From Asterias amurensis (lineage: Eukaryota > Echinodermata > Asteroidea > Forcipulatida > Asteriidae): DNA of 64,000 nt. Under the pieces are notes generated by a model. The model ran no database searches and was not told the DNA's origin. It worked only from the letters and a program-made list of their open reading frames with translations. Location: contig NC_092657.1 of the NCBI RefSeq assembly GCF_032118995.1, positions 3,903,891 through 3,967,890 of the forward strand, read 5' to 3'. A program made the translations under genes and the position numbers. Shown here in pieces: positions 22,250 to 34,059 of the stretch; position 1 is the first letter of the stretch, and each line of letters begins with the position of its first letter.

Positions 22250-23600
22250 TAAGGAAAACTTTGCTGTTCATCCGGCCTCCACTTTCCAAGTTTGCTTTCG
22301 CGATTCACCTTTTTGGATAAGTTTGAATTTATCCCTGTTTTAATCTCTCCAGAAAAAGTGTGCAGAGGTACTAAAAAAATAGTAGACTGTACAAAAATAA
22401 CACAAGCTCTGAAACTAAATTCATACAACAAAACAATATAAAAAATGTTTTATATATTGCTATTTTATCAAGAACACAATGGGTTGTGATGATACACAGC
22501 AAAAGGAACTTGGCAACGATGATACAAAATTGCAACTTTAAACCATCATTGAAAAACTGATGGTCAAAATTATAACTATGGGGAGGCCCTATAACCTGTT
22601 AAAAAGAACAAAACCAAATTTGATTATTGAAAGATTGATTGCTATTTGTGGAGGTCGGATAACGCGAGTTGACCTGAAAGGCGTCGAGTCTTCAAGAGTG
22701 TGAAGTCTGCGAACGGTAAGAGGAGATCTAACCCGTTCTCTTGCAGAGTCCCACCCCACTGTACTGCCCCCGCCCCCAATGTTCTGCGACCTTGTTGATG
22801 TTGTCCTTGCGTGCATTAGTTTTCAAGGTGAACTCATGGCATCTTTTTTTTTCTGGCATATTTCTTGAGATGCATATTGGTCAAAGCCAATGATGCTTTT
22901 TTCTAATTAGGAGACTGGTCTTACTGGAAATTTCTGGCTAGGTTGATACTTCACGTCGTCAGTTGTCATGATTATTCAATAATTGTCACAATTTCATATT
23001 TCTAAGAGCGTAATGTTCACAAAAGAAGAATAACAAAGATGTTAGTCTGTTCAGTATTTTAAGTCCATTCAGTAATTAAAAACTTTAACTTAATGTAAAT
23101 ACTGTGTAATGACCATTCATTTGATGATTAATGTCTGGTTTGGGGGAATGATAAATAAATAATTTAGACCTGTTAAATTAGTATTTACATTTACCCAATA
23201 CCAGCATTACATTAATTTTGAATAAGAGACATTTTCAACTGAGGTAGAGTTTAAAACTTAAAAAATAATAACACGAAGAAACAGAATAGCTTTGATCATT
23301 TTGATCAAAAATCAATTAAAATTAAAGTTTTTTGTTTATTTATTTATTACTGTTTTTTTTTTAAGGGGGCTCGGCTTTAGCAATCAGTAGTTACTTAAAG
23401 CTGTTATCACCAAAAACATAAATCTTCTATGCCAACAATCTTAAGAGAAATAAGAGCAAAACTACCCTTATCAACAAAATTTTGAGCGCTGCGAAAAAAC
23501 TATCGTCGGAAAAAGAAAAGGATGTAGATGGTAAAAAAAAAAAAAAATGAAGAAGACCAGAGAAATCCAGAGGACAAAGGAGCAGAAAGGGAGCAGCTCA
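22250..23600. other. No gene seen; intron-like sequence
   Basis: AT-rich sequence with one GC-richer patch (22640-22830) containing a donor-like GTAAGAGG and, 36 bases on, an acceptor-like CTTGCAG. That is too close together for an intron. Homopolymer A/T runs lie at 23348 and 23535. Confidence 0.4.
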
Positions 23601-23617
23601 TCCGCAGAGAAGACATC

Positions 23618-23771
23618 TGGGGTCGATTTCACAAAGCAATTAAAACCATTGTAAGAAAAATTGTCAGTATCACCATTGTGATTTGCATTGTGACATCACA
23701 CTTTACCAAGCAACTACGATTGATTTGCAGTTCAGATCAATCTTGGCTCTTTGTGAAGTCGTCCCCCAGGT
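23618..23771. mobile_element. Palindromic MITE (TTCACAAAG family), diverged copy
   Basis: The ends GGGGTCGATTTCACAAAG and CTTTGTGAAGTCGTCCCC are inverted copies. The interior has diverged. Confidence 0.7.
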
Positions 23772-24284
23772 GCCTAGGTAAGTACGGGTGGTAAGACAGA
23801 AAGGCCTAGAGTACTTAGCTAAGCCTAGAGAATAAGACTACCCCCCTAACTCCCTCAGCAGGTTTGACTGGCATGGGTAAATGTATAAGCTGTGACTGGC
23901 GTGTCACTTAGTCTTGATTCAAGATGCTCAATCTCGTTTACTGTGAGTTGATACAAAACATGTACCTTCACATTTTAAGGACTGTGAAAAGAAGTCCTTA
24001 AACAAATAAAAATAATGCCTTGAACCAAGACAAAGAACTCTGCCGTCATCAGCAAATGCCGCACTTGACTGGATGATGAAGACTCTCCCTTTGATGTCCA
24101 TGATGAGGGACTGGAGCCAAGTGAGGTCGGGTGTTTGCAGAAATGGTTAAGTATAACAGGTTAAGTATAGTCAGGTAAAAGTACCTGGGTATAAGTGTCA
24201 AAGGTCAAGTTTAGCCCTTTATCTCATGTGCATTCTAACCTTTCCTCCACAGCTCTAATCCCTTTTTTTGCAGGTTCTACTCTC

Positions 24285-24525
24285 TTCATGTAAAAGAGTG
24301 AAAATGTCACTGTCTTGTCCGGGTGGTGTCAGTTTCGCTCTTTTAAGAGTGAAAATCAATCTGTGTAACTCTTTTTGAGTGAAATTGGAACAAACTTCAC
24401 TCTAAATTGAGTTGAATGTACCAGTGTTTCACTCTAAAAAGAGTTGTCCGCCATATGGCTCTTTGCAAGAGTGGTATGGCGGACAAAACAAGTGGTTTTC
24501 ACTCTTTTAACAGTAAGAGAGTATC
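24285..24525. mobile_element. Palindromic element built on CACTCTTTTAAGAGTG
   Basis: AAAAGAGTGAAAATG at the left and CACTCTTTTAACAGTAAGAG at the right, with several internal inversions (TTCACTCTAAA, TTTAGAGTGAA-like; CCGCCATATGGCTC with ATGGCGGAC). A truncated direct copy lies at 24645-24735. Confidence 0.6.
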
Positions 24526-24579
24526 CCCTTTTGTTGCAACTTTAAATAACAGCCTCTATTTTTTGTCTTTTGTCCACAG

Positions 24580-24613
24580 AGTTTCCCTGAAGTAGATGTT
24601 CTGGCAGGCGTTT
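24580..24613 (+). other. Candidate micro-exon E (34 bp)
   Basis: Flanked by TTTTGTCTTTTGTCCACAG and GTAAGT. Frame 0 reads SFPEVDVLAGV without a stop. An almost identical block follows 204 bases on. Confidence 0.4.
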
Positions 24614-24783
24614 GTAAGTTGAAGTGTAGAAATTGAGCAGTACCCGTCTTTCACTTTAAAAAGAGTTGTCCTCCATATGGCTCTTTGCAAGAGTAGAGTG
24701 TTTTTTCACTCTTTTACACTAAGAGGGTAATTCCTTTTGTTGCAGCCTAAATAACCGCCTCTGTTTTTGTCTTTTGTCCACAG

Positions 24784-24818
24784 AGTTTCCCTGAAGTAGA
24801 TGTTCTGGCAGGTGTTTT
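24784..24818 (+). other. Candidate micro-exon E', tandem copy of E (35 bp)
   Basis: Same acceptor and donor as E with one extra T before the donor, so the two versions differ in phase. The duplication unit is about 200 bp and includes the flanking intron. Confidence 0.4.
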
Positions 24819-25122
24819 GTAAGTGCAGAAATTGAACAAAGTGTCTCGAGGTTGAGGTCACAATAAGGTCACTGTATATGACACAAGCCTTTCTGAGGTT
24901 TGGCAGACACTTTATGGGTGCACTGTTTGGTTTGGCTGTATACAGACAATTTTACCCAAACCTAATATTATCACTTGAGTGTGTGTCCACCGCATCTCAA
25001 AATGGCTTGTGGTTTTGGTTAAGTATTTGAGGTGTCTCAGGTAACGTATTTGGAGAACTGACTTTGGGCAATTGATGTGACCACAAAATGCTAATCTTTT
25101 TAGTTATAAGTTTTCCTTACAG

Positions 25123-25220
25123 AATGCAGATGATGTCAGATTGAAGATGATGAACATGTGCTGAATCTCAGCCGAGGTGATGGCTATACTTGCAGGGACT
25201 GGGGTCTTGCAAAGGATGTG
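25123..25220 (+). other. Candidate exon F (98 bp)
   Basis: Acceptor TTTTCCTTACAG and donor GATGTG then GTAATG. All three frames stop within the exon. It would hold the stop codon of a short coding gene, or belong to a non-coding RNA. Confidence 0.4.
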
Positions 25221-25246
25221 GTAATGTATCTGGTTGGAAGTGAGTT

Positions 25247-25380
25247 CAGCCCGGTTCATACTTTCTGCGAATGCTTCGAGCGAAGCAAATTCCTCTGCGT
25301 CACAAAGGGAGTGCGTACCGATTGTTGCGTCACCAAAATCCGCTTCGCATTAGCTTTCGCAGGAAGTTTGAACCGGGCTT
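25247..25380. mobile_element. Palindromic MITE, AGCCCGGTTCATACTT ends
   Basis: AGCCCGGTTCATACTTTCTG is answered by CAGGAAGTTTGAACCGGGCT. GCGAATGCTTCGAGCGAAGC pairs with GCTTCGCATTAGC inside. Confidence 0.8.
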
Positions 25381-25906
25381 TACTGATAAAGAAGCTATCT
25401 ACTAAACTGGTGGACAACAACTCAAACAAGAAGATTGGAGGATCGTGTACTAATCTGAACAAAAGTTTTCAATTACTTTGAAAGGAGCCTTTGAAACTCA
25501 TGCCTAAAGGACATCTGAAACAAATCTCTTAAGAAGAAACCAACCAACAAAATCTGAAATTTTTCTTCAGGAACCCATGTGCCTGTACAATACAATCAAA
25601 TTGACATCCTTCCTGAAACATAAGTCTTCTTCTTTCAATCATAAAGATGCGTAGAGAACAGCAAATATTACCAAAGTGATCTCATGAGAACTCAAATTTG
25701 TCCGTAAAACCGAGGATTTGGTCCGAACATCCATTTCCATCCATTTTAGTTGATTGACATTGTCAGCCCGAAACAAAATTATTAATGGGTGTTCAAAAAC
25801 ATCCTCAGTTTGATGGAAAAACTTCAGTTCACATGAGTTTACTTTTGTTATATTTTGCTTTTAGAGATGAATTTTTCGGTGTCTAATAATCTTTCTCTCA
25901 TTTCAG

Positions 25907-25948
25907 CAACTTCCTTATGGAGTGGTGAATGCGGTCTGACCTGTTTAG
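25907..25948 (+). other. Candidate exon G (42 bp)
   Basis: Acceptor TTTCTCTCATTTCAG and donor GTTTAG then GTGAGC. It sits directly before the minisatellite. Confidence 0.35.
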
Positions 25949-25964
25949 GTGAGCATGGAATGAG

Positions 25965-27235
25965 TGAGTGGTGACTACAACTGAACTATGAACATTGTTG
26001 GAGGGTAACACAGGGAGTGGTGACTACAACTGAACCATGAACAATATTGGAGGGCGATGGATAGTGGTGACTACAATCGAAATACGAGCATGGAATGAGT
26101 GAGTGGTGACTACAACTGAACCATGAACATTGTTGGAGGGTAACACAGGGAGTGGTGACTACAACTGAACCATGAACAATATTGGAGGGCAATAGATTGT
26201 GGTGACTACGATCGAAATATGAACAATATTGGAGGGTTACAGGGAGTGGTGACTACAACCAAACTATGAACAATGTTAAAGGGCAACACAGGGAGTGGTG
26301 ACTACAACTGAACTATGATCAATATTGGAGAGTTACAGGAAAGTGGGGACTACAACAATACTATAAACAATACTGGAGGGCGAGAGAGAGAGAGTAGTGA
26401 CTCAACAACTGAACAATATTGAAGAGCAACATATAGTGGTGACTGCAATCAAGCTTTGAACAATATCATTGGAGGGCAACAGAGAGTGGTGACTACAACA
26501 GAACTATGAACAATATTGGAGGCAACAGAGAGTGGTGACTACCACCGGACTATGAACAATTTTGGAGGTAACAGAGAGTGGTGACTACAATCGAACTATG
26601 AACAATATTGGAGGGCAACAGAGAGTGGTGACTACAATCGAACTATGAACAAAATTGGAGGCAACAGAGAGTGGTGACTACAACCGGACTATGAACAATT
26701 TTGGAGGCAACAGTGACTGGTGACTCAACTGAATTATGAACATTGTGGGAGGGCAACAGTGACTGGTGACTCAACTGAACTGTCAACATTGGGAGGCAAC
26801 AGTGACTGGTGACTCAACTGAACTATGAACATTGTGGGAGGGCAACAGTGACTGGTGACTCAACTGAACTATGAACATTGTGGGAGGGCAGCAGTGACTG
26901 GTGCCTCAACTGAACTATGAACATTGTGGGAGGGCAACAGTGACTGGTGACTCAACTGAACTGCGAACATTGTGGGAGGCAACAGTGACTGGTGACTCAA
27001 CTGGACTATGAACATTGTGGGAGGCAACAATGACTGGTGACTCAACTGAACTATGAACATTGTGGGAGGGCAACAGAGAGTGGTGACTACAACAGAACTG
27101 TGACAACAATATTAGAGGCAACATAGAGTGGGACTGTACAACCGAACCATGACATTATTTGAAGGCAACAGCGAGTGGTGACTACAACCAAACTATGAAC
27201 AATATTGGAGGGCAACAGGGAGTGGCGATATCAAG
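25965..27235. repeat. Minisatellite, about 47-bp unit, about 27 copies
   Basis: The unit core is GTGGTGACTACAACTGAACT then ATGAACAATATTGGAGGGCA. From about 26700 a variant with CAGTGACTGGTGACTCAACT dominates, so two subfamilies sit in separate blocks. Minus-strand open frames here are repeats of one peptide and not genes. Confidence 0.92.
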
Positions 27236-27675
27236 CATACCTGTTTGGAGGGACATCGTTGGAGGATGTGTAAAGATTCACCAAGAGACCGCTTGGTAAG
27301 TTTAACAAATAAAACATTCAAAGCCACTCTTGCATGAGAAGTTTCAGCGAAAAAAAAATGACAAAGGATTTTATGTTTTAGAATCAAACCATCGATTTGA
27401 AAGAATATATCAACTCCCATCTTTAAGTTGGCAATAATTACACCGACAACAAACTGGTGAAAAACAAGCCTTGTGATAAAGTTTTTCAAAAAAAAGAAAA
27501 ATGTGGAGAGGAGAACAAAGACGAAAATGCATGTTGTGTTGCATTCTGAGATGAAGAATGGAACTTGAAAATGTTTCCTTCACATATAGCAATCTAACTT
27601 GACTATTCCTCAGAACAACTGATACTTTTATCGCGATATCAAAAGTAACGAGTGAATTTTCTTAATTTCTCACAG
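27236..27675. other. Intron-like spacer between minisatellite and satellite
   Basis: A donor (CGCTTG then GTAAGT at 27296) and an acceptor (AATTTCTCACAG ending 27675) bracket AT-rich sequence. This suggests that the minisatellite tail and the satellite belong to one transcript. Confidence 0.35.
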
Positions 27676-29850
27676 GATATGAGATGACGAGATGACATCA
27701 TGTATTCATCGATTCTCTTTGGACTGTGTGCCACCTGCTGAAGAAGGACTGCATCAAGTCTAGCCAGAAGACTCTCTGCTCCAAGTTCAACTGTTAAAGG
27801 GACATTGGGATTTTGAAGGTATACCTGATATTGAACTATTATACTACTAGTCCTAGAAGGATTGAGTCATGTTTAATAGCCATTGACTCTACGCTACAAG
27901 CTGAACCGTCTAAGTGACGGCGCGACGGGGAGGCTCATCAATGCTTTTTGGACTGTGTTCCACCAGCTGAAGGACTGCATCAAGTCTAGCCAGAAGACTC
28001 TCTGCTTCAAGTTCAACTGTTAAAGGGACATTGGGATTTTGAAGGTATACCTGATATTGAACTATTATACTACTAGTCCTAGAAGGATTGAGTCATGTTT
28101 ATTAGCCAATTGACTCTACGCTACAAGCTCAACCGTCTAAGTGACGGCGCGACAGGGAGGCTCATGAATGCTTTTTGGACTGTGTGCCACCTGCTGAAGA
28201 AGGACTGCATCAAGTCTAGCCAGAAGACTCTCTGCTCCAAGTTCAACTGTTAAAGGGACATTGGGATTTTGAAGGTATACCTGATATTGAACTATTATAC
28301 TACTAGTCCTAGAAGGATTGAGTCATGTTTATTAGCCAATTGACTCTACGCTACAAGCTCAACCGTCTAAGTGACGGCGCGACGGGGAGGCTCATGAATG
28401 CTTTTTGGACTGTGTTCCACCAGCTGAAGGACTGCATCAAGTCTAGCCAGAAGACTCTCTGCCCCAAGTTCAACTGTTAAAGGGACATTGGGATTTTGAA
28501 GGTATACCTGATATTGAACTATTATACTACTAGTCCTAGAAGGATTGAGTCATGTTTATTAGCCAATTGACTCTACGCTACAAGCTCAACCGTCTAAGTG
28601 ACGGCGCGACGGGGAGGCTCATGAATGCTTTTTGGACTGTGTTCCACCAGCTGAAGGACTGCATCAAGTCTAGCCAGAAGACTCTCTGCCCCAAGTTCAA
28701 CTGTTAAAGGGACATTGGGATTTTGAAGGTATACCTGATATTGAACTATTATACTACTAGTCCTAGAAGGATTGAGTCATGTTTATTAGCCAATTGACTC
28801 TACGCTACAAGCTCAACCGTCTAAGTGACGGCGCGACGGGGAGGCTCATGAATGCTTTTTGGACTGTGTTCCACCAGCTGAAGGACTGCATCAAGTCTAG
28901 CCAGAAGACTCTCTGCCCCAAGTTCAACTGTTAAAGGGACATTGGGATTTGGAAGGTATACCTGATATTGAACTATTATACTACTAGTCCTAGAAGGATT
29001 GAGTCATGTTTATTAGCCAATTGACTCTACGCTACACGCTCAACCGTCTAAGTGACGGCACGACGGGGAGGCTCATCAATGCTTTTTGGACTGTGTTCCA
29101 CCAGCTGAAGGACTGCATCAAGTCTAGCCAGAAGACTCTCTGCTCCAAGTTCAACTGTTAAAGGGACATTGGGATTCTGAAGGTATTCCTGATATTGAAC
29201 TATCATACTACTAGTCCTAGAAGGACTGAGTCATGTTTATTAGCCATTGACTCTACGCTACAAGCTCAACTGTCTAAGTGACGGCGCGACAGGGAGGCTC
29301 ATGAATGCTTTTTGGACTGTGTTCCACTAGCTGAAGGACTGCATCAAGTCTAGCCAGAAGACTCTCTGCCCCAAGTTCAACTGTTAAAGGGACATTGGGA
29401 TTTTGAAGGTATACCTGATATTGAACTATTATACTACTAGTCCTAGAAGGATTGAGTCATGTTTAATAGCCATTGACTCTACGCTACAAGCTCAACCGTC
29501 TAAGTGACGGCGCGACGGGGAGGCTCATGAATGCTTTTTGGACTGTGTTCCACCAGCTGAAGGACTGCATCAAGTCTAGCCAGAAGACTCTCTGCCCCAA
29601 GTTCAACTGTTAAAGGGACATTGGGATTTTTAAGGTATACCTGATATTGAACTATTATACTACTAGCCCTAGAAGGATTGAGTCATGTTTATTAGCCATT
29701 GACTCTACGCTACAAGCTTAACCGTCTAAGTGACGGCGCGACGGGGAGGCTCATCAATGCTTTTTGGACAGTGTTCCACTGGCTGAAGGACTGGTTCAAG
29801 TCTAACCAGCTGACTGTCTGACTCAAGTTCAACTGTCAATGTGAAGTCTG
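27676..29850. repeat. Satellite of 226-231 bp unit, nine copies
   Basis: AAAGGGACATTGGGATT occurs at 27796, 28022, 28252, 28479, 28706, 28933, 29160, 29386 and 29612. Copies differ by few bases; the one large difference is an in-frame AAG insertion (CTGAAGAAGG) in units 1 and 3. The last unit is degraded and runs into AT-rich sequence. The array follows a splice-acceptor-like site, so it may form the last exon of the 18.6-29.8 kb transcript. Confidence 0.93.
28095..29161 (+). other. Five identically placed 51-52 codon ORFs in consecutive satellite units
   Basis: The ORFs are 28095-28253 (52 codons with the AAG insertion), 28325-28480, 28552-28707, 28779-28934 and 29006-29161 (51 codons each). 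Each starts ATGTTTATTAGCCAATTG and ends CCCAAGTTCAACTGTTAA or close to it. The peptide begins MFISQLTLRYKLNRLSDGAT and ends with three Cys in its last 15 residues (DCIKSSQ, TLCPKFNC). Units outside this block lack one base (CCATTG) and lose the N-terminus, and the unit near 29.3 kb has a TAG. No family is recognised; a chance ORF in a homogenised satellite is the main alternative. Confidence 0.35.
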
Positions 29851-30099
29851 TAAAACAATTTTATTTTATGAAAAAAATGTAGAATTAAACTGGAACAATA
29901 TTTAAAGTTGTTTATGTCTATTTACTAAAATGTTTTCAAGTAATTCGTTTAACTTTTAAGATTGATTCAGTTGAGACTATTTTGGACCAGTTCATCTATA
30001 CCAATGATGCAAACTTTACACTAATTTCAAGTGTTAATCATCTTAATTAATGAGCACAACAAAAAAGACAAGGGAATTTTTCATATATAGGATTTGAGG

Positions 30100-30220
30100 C
30101 ATTGCATGGTGGGGTATCAATATATATTTGGTTTGCGGTAACACCATGTGTGTATATCTACTTGCCAGGTAGAGTTGTTCTTGGGGAACTGTCTTGCTTT
30201 ATTCTACTGCCGAGGAGTAG
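30100..30220. repeat. Dispersed repeat, second copy of the 11222 type
   Basis: GCATGGTGGGGTATCAATAT, TTTGCGGTAACACCATGTG and GAACTGTCTTGC are shared with 11222-11340. Confidence 0.7.
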
Positions 30221-30306
30221 AAAAACAGGAATTTTTCATAGCAAAATGCGCAAGCAGCATGTTGCAAAGCGATCGCAAACAATACAATTGCAACAACGCA
30301 TCAAAA

Positions 30307-30770
30307 GGGCTTGATTTCACAAGAACTCAGATTGATCAAATAATCAATCTTAAAGCCATTGGACCCTTTCGGTTCAGAAAAAAAAAAGTTCACAGATTTA
30401 CAAATTACTTACATGGTTTACAGACGGCAATGGTGAAAGACTTCTCTTGAAATATTATTCCATGAAATGCCATACTTTTTGAGAAAACAGCATAACAATA
30501 TAAATTCTCGTTAACGAGAATTACGGATTTATTTTAAACACATGTCATGACACGGAGAAACGCGTGGAAACAAGGGTGGGTGTTTCCGTTGTTTGTTATG
30601 TGATATAGAAGTTCTGGTACACAAAGTGTGGGCATTGGACAACACTGTTTACCGAAAGGGTCCAATGGCTTTAATTGCTTAGCAAAGTCTGAAGTCACAA
30701 AACAAATCACTTTGGTCAAATTGACAACTCATCTTAAGTTGAATCTTAGTACTTTGTGAAACCGAGCCCA
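30307..30770. mobile_element. Possible MITE with TTCACAAG / CTTTGTGAAAC ends
   Basis: GGGCTTGATTTCACAAGAAC on the left and TTTGTGAAACCGAGCCC on the right are inverted and resemble the ends of 13017-13189. The interior shows only scattered inverted pieces (CATTGGACCCTTTCGGT / ACCGAAAGGGTCCAATGG). Confidence 0.6.
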
Positions 30771-30803
30771 ATACTAGTTCACCCTAACACTAACTTTAAC
30801 TTA

Positions 30804-31159
30804 AAGATGCTATGTCAGATTTTTGGCCCCAATTATTGAAAAATAGATTTTTTTTTGAGTGAATGGTATTTCAAAGAGTAATACCCACTCTGACTTTTAC
30901 TTTAAATGGTCAGGAACCATGGCAAAAATTGTATACGTTTCTTATAAAACACATAGAATTGGTCACGTGATATATTGTCGGGATCCCGATAAAAACTAAT
31001 TTTGAGCACTTTATTTCACTGCCACTAATAACTGGCGGACTTTTTCAAGTAATGGCTCAAATGAAAGCTTGTAACTCTCTCGACCCCCATCAAAATACCT
31101 ATTGAATTTTAAATCAAAATTTTGGGGTCAAATCGGCCAAAAATCTGACATAGCATCTT
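30804..31159. mobile_element. Non-autonomous element with 25-bp terminal inverted repeats
   Basis: The ends AAGATGCTATGTCAGATTTT and its inverse are perfect over about 25 bases, preceded by TTA/TTAA-type flanks. There is no ORF inside. Confidence 0.85.
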
Positions 31160-32837
31160 AAAGTAAGCACAGTAAATAGCAAAGTATCATTAAAAATATT
31201 CATTTTGTCTTGTAGTGCTCGATATCAACCAAGTTATTAATATAATTGTTGGAAATTAGGCTATTTTTTATAAAGTTTCTTTTTACGAAACTTTTGGAAG
31301 AAGGAATGTTTTTTAAATAAACATCTGGTTTTAGTGTTGTAACTTCTGTTATGAGCATTCGTATGAGCATAGACAAAATGTTTAGCATATTATTAAGTGT
31401 ACAGTTACTTTTTTGTACCAATAGTTGGTCTGTTTTTTTTACCAAATAATTAGTAACAAATTTAAACAAAACTTGTTTTTATTATCTCTTTTGAGCAATA
31501 TTTATGCAATAAATAATTGAGGAAAGAAGCTTATTGTCTGCCAACTTATTTATTGTCATTAAAATATTTACAGTCTACACAATTATGCATACCAAGTGAG
31601 AAGATTGTCTTCGACATTCACCAATAGTGTCCACTGCTTTAAATATGCCTTATCAAAGAAGTACTATACTGCCATGAGTACGATTATCAAAGATCAGTTC
31701 AGGCACCCCCAAGTTTTCTCAAAATATAAAACAGCTATTAAGTGTGTTTGTGTTTGACCCAAATTTAATAAAAACGCAAGACTATACCCTTTTGATTTGT
31801 TAAAATAGTTGACCCAAATTTGATAGAAAACACCTTTTTTTCCCTTCTTTTTTTTAAATCTGGCCTTCCGCTTGTGGTTGTTTAACATTTGAAATTTTTT
31901 AAATAAAAAACGCTGGACTTGAACAAACTTTACCGAAAAATAATTTATAACTGGCCACACTGGTTACCCACTAGTTCTGCTTCCCTCATAATACGAACAG
32001 CTTAGCAACATTTCCCCCAGACTTTTGCCCAAATCTTAATTTGTCAGTATGCCTAATCATCAAAGATGATTCAGGTGTGATAATGGTTATATATAGGGAG
32101 GGGGTTGAGAATGTCCGACATCCTAAAGAGAGCAAGACCCCTTCCTTAACCACTGACAAAAAACGACCCCTAGGTAAAAATTATGAAGTTTTATAAACTG
32201 CATTATTAATTTCGGCAACCCGGCTTATGGAATAATATAGTGATTTGGGAATGTTCAGGCTAAAGACTTTGTCAAGTTTGACAGTACTTTAACTCTCAGT
32301 AAATTTGCAGATTGATTCATTTGGTTACCGATCTGGTAATGTTCAACTGAAACCAATTTTTTTTTCTATTTTTTTTTCTTCATTTTGATCAGAGCTTATT
32401 CCTCCATGATCAGAGCAACTTAATTTGGGCTTAAGATGGTTATCTCAATTTCCAAAAGCGCGTCAATGATCACATCCCCTGAGAATTAGCCAAGATTTAA
32501 ATTAGAGTTAGACTGATTTATTCAGTCAACGTTAAAAAGTTAAAAACAAAAACATATAGAACTTACAATAACAAAATAACATTAAAAAACTAACGAAGAA
32601 GAAATCAGCAAAACCAGTCTTGAGCGCCCTCTCTAATTTTTTAACAACAAAAATAAGAAGTAACATTCGCTTTTGACACTGAGAAATTTAAAGCACTGAA
32701 TGTGGCATAAATCTTTAACAGTTGTAACCCTCCACCCCCTCGAAATAAACAACACAATAAATAAAACAATTATTTTTTTGTATTAATTAATTGATTTAAT
32801 TGTTTATGCCTTGCGCCCATTCTACGCTTGCGCCCAG
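31160..32837. other. AT-rich, no gene; short MITE scrap at 31575-31644
   Basis: The only recognisable item is a fragment of the GGCAGTGGACAC family's right end (ACCAATAGTGTCCACTGC). Long ORFs here are lysine/asparagine-rich and unsupported. Confidence 0.5.
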
Positions 32838-33400
32838 GTACTGGTGGGTGTCGGTGGGTTTACTGTAAACATCTGTGACAAGGCCATTAGGAGACTTGGT
32901 TATTGTCACATCTAGAAAGTTCACACTGGTGAGAGATTGTTCGGTAGTGAACTTTATGGTGGGGTGAAATGAGTTGATATGGTTAGTAAACTCATCCAAG
33001 CTGTCTTGGTCACCACACCAGATGGAGAAAATATCATCAATAAATCTCCACCAAACTAGTGGTCGGTTGGGGGCGGAGGACAGGAGTCTGTCCTCCAACT
33101 GAGACATGAATAGGTTAGCGTATGAGGGTGCCATTTTGGTACCCATGGCAGTACCCTGTACCTGTAGAAAATGCCTGTCAGAAAATGTGAAATTGTTCTT
33201 CATTAGAATGTGGCTCATGAGTTCCTTAGTATGACTCACTGAGGGGCGGGACTGATTACTAGCATTGAGGGCAGAGACACATGCACCGATGCCTTCATGA
33301 TGGGGTATATTAGTATACAGTGATGAAACATCAAAAGTAACCAAAATAGCAGAGTCAGGTATTTGGTGCTTGACCTCATCTAGTTTGTTATATATATTTG
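32796..33400 (-). pseudogene. Penelope-like reverse transcriptase fragment, left arm
   Basis: The frame runs from NKLDEVKHQIPDSAILVTFD through SSLYTNIP (motif A), GTAMGTKMAPSYANLFM (motif B), RFIDDIFSIW (motif C) and NFLDVTI to KPTDTHQY, where the palindrome limit cuts it. The remaining residues to 32796 come from flanking sequence. The N-terminal part is lost at a TA microsatellite, and there is no GIY-YIG endonuclease. This covers the fingers/palm only, so no activity is expected, although its catalytic residues are kept. Confidence 0.9.
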
Positions 33401-33770
33401 TGGTTTATTATTTGATATATATATATATATATATAATTTTTTTTTTAGAGGGGGGGGGGGGTGGTTGAAGTGTACCGAAGGCTTTAGAAGTTAGATTACT
33501 TGGTGGCGCAAATTTGAGTGAGATATTTTCAACAATGCAATAAGGTCACTTTTTAATAATCTACCTACACGTTATTTATTCCTACATTAATAATAAGCTG
33601 AGAAACAACAAAAACTAGACCTCATATATTACCTTTAGTTCTTTCAACTTTGCGCTAAATCATTTCAAATTAAACAAACGTAAGGCTACTTGGTTTAATT
33701 ACTACAGTTAGTTACAGTGTAAGCGTTTATTCATCACTTTTCATAATATGAGGACGAACGTGGGATAATT
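33401..33770. other. TA microsatellite, G run and unique arm sequence
   Basis: (TA)n at about 33415-33435, a T run and a 13-base G run lie beside the RT fragment. Their mirror is at 46960-47010. Confidence 0.7.
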
Positions 33771-34059
33771 GTGTGCCCACGTTCTTCCTAGAAAAAAATA
33801 AAATACGCCACATCGGGGTCGACCCAGGGAAGCTAAACGAACGCACCAGTGATTCAAGCCTTCGATTCTCGCATTTCAAATCATTCCGCGAGATCTTGCG
33901 GGAGCCAGTTTGCCCCTTTGATCTTGGACAGGCACCGGTGATTGGAACCAGCTAAAGCAACCGACAGGTACCCAATTTCCACGCTACGCGAAATAAACAT
34001 CTAATGAGTAGTAGAGGTCTTGGTACTCGACGGCTTGATGCCGTGACGCGATTTTCAAA
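33771..34059 (+). promoter_or_regulatory. Promoter-like region upstream of the arm gene, left
   Basis: Rich in CG dinucleotides compared with the surroundings, without repeats, and almost identical to its mirror at 46362-46650. It ends CGCGATTTTCAAAATGGCCA, which resembles a YY1/initiator-type start (inference). Confidence 0.35.

Noticed and set aside
22640-22830. 36-bp intron between GTAAGAGG and CTTGCAG
   Set aside because: Too short for a spliceosomal intron in animals; probably a chance pair.
25986-27124. Minus-strand ORFs rich in HNVHSSVESPV-type repeats
   Set aside because: Pure products of the 47-bp minisatellite periodicity.
26000-29850. CRISPR array
   Set aside because: Direct repeats are contiguous without unique spacers, and the genome is eukaryotic with no cas genes.
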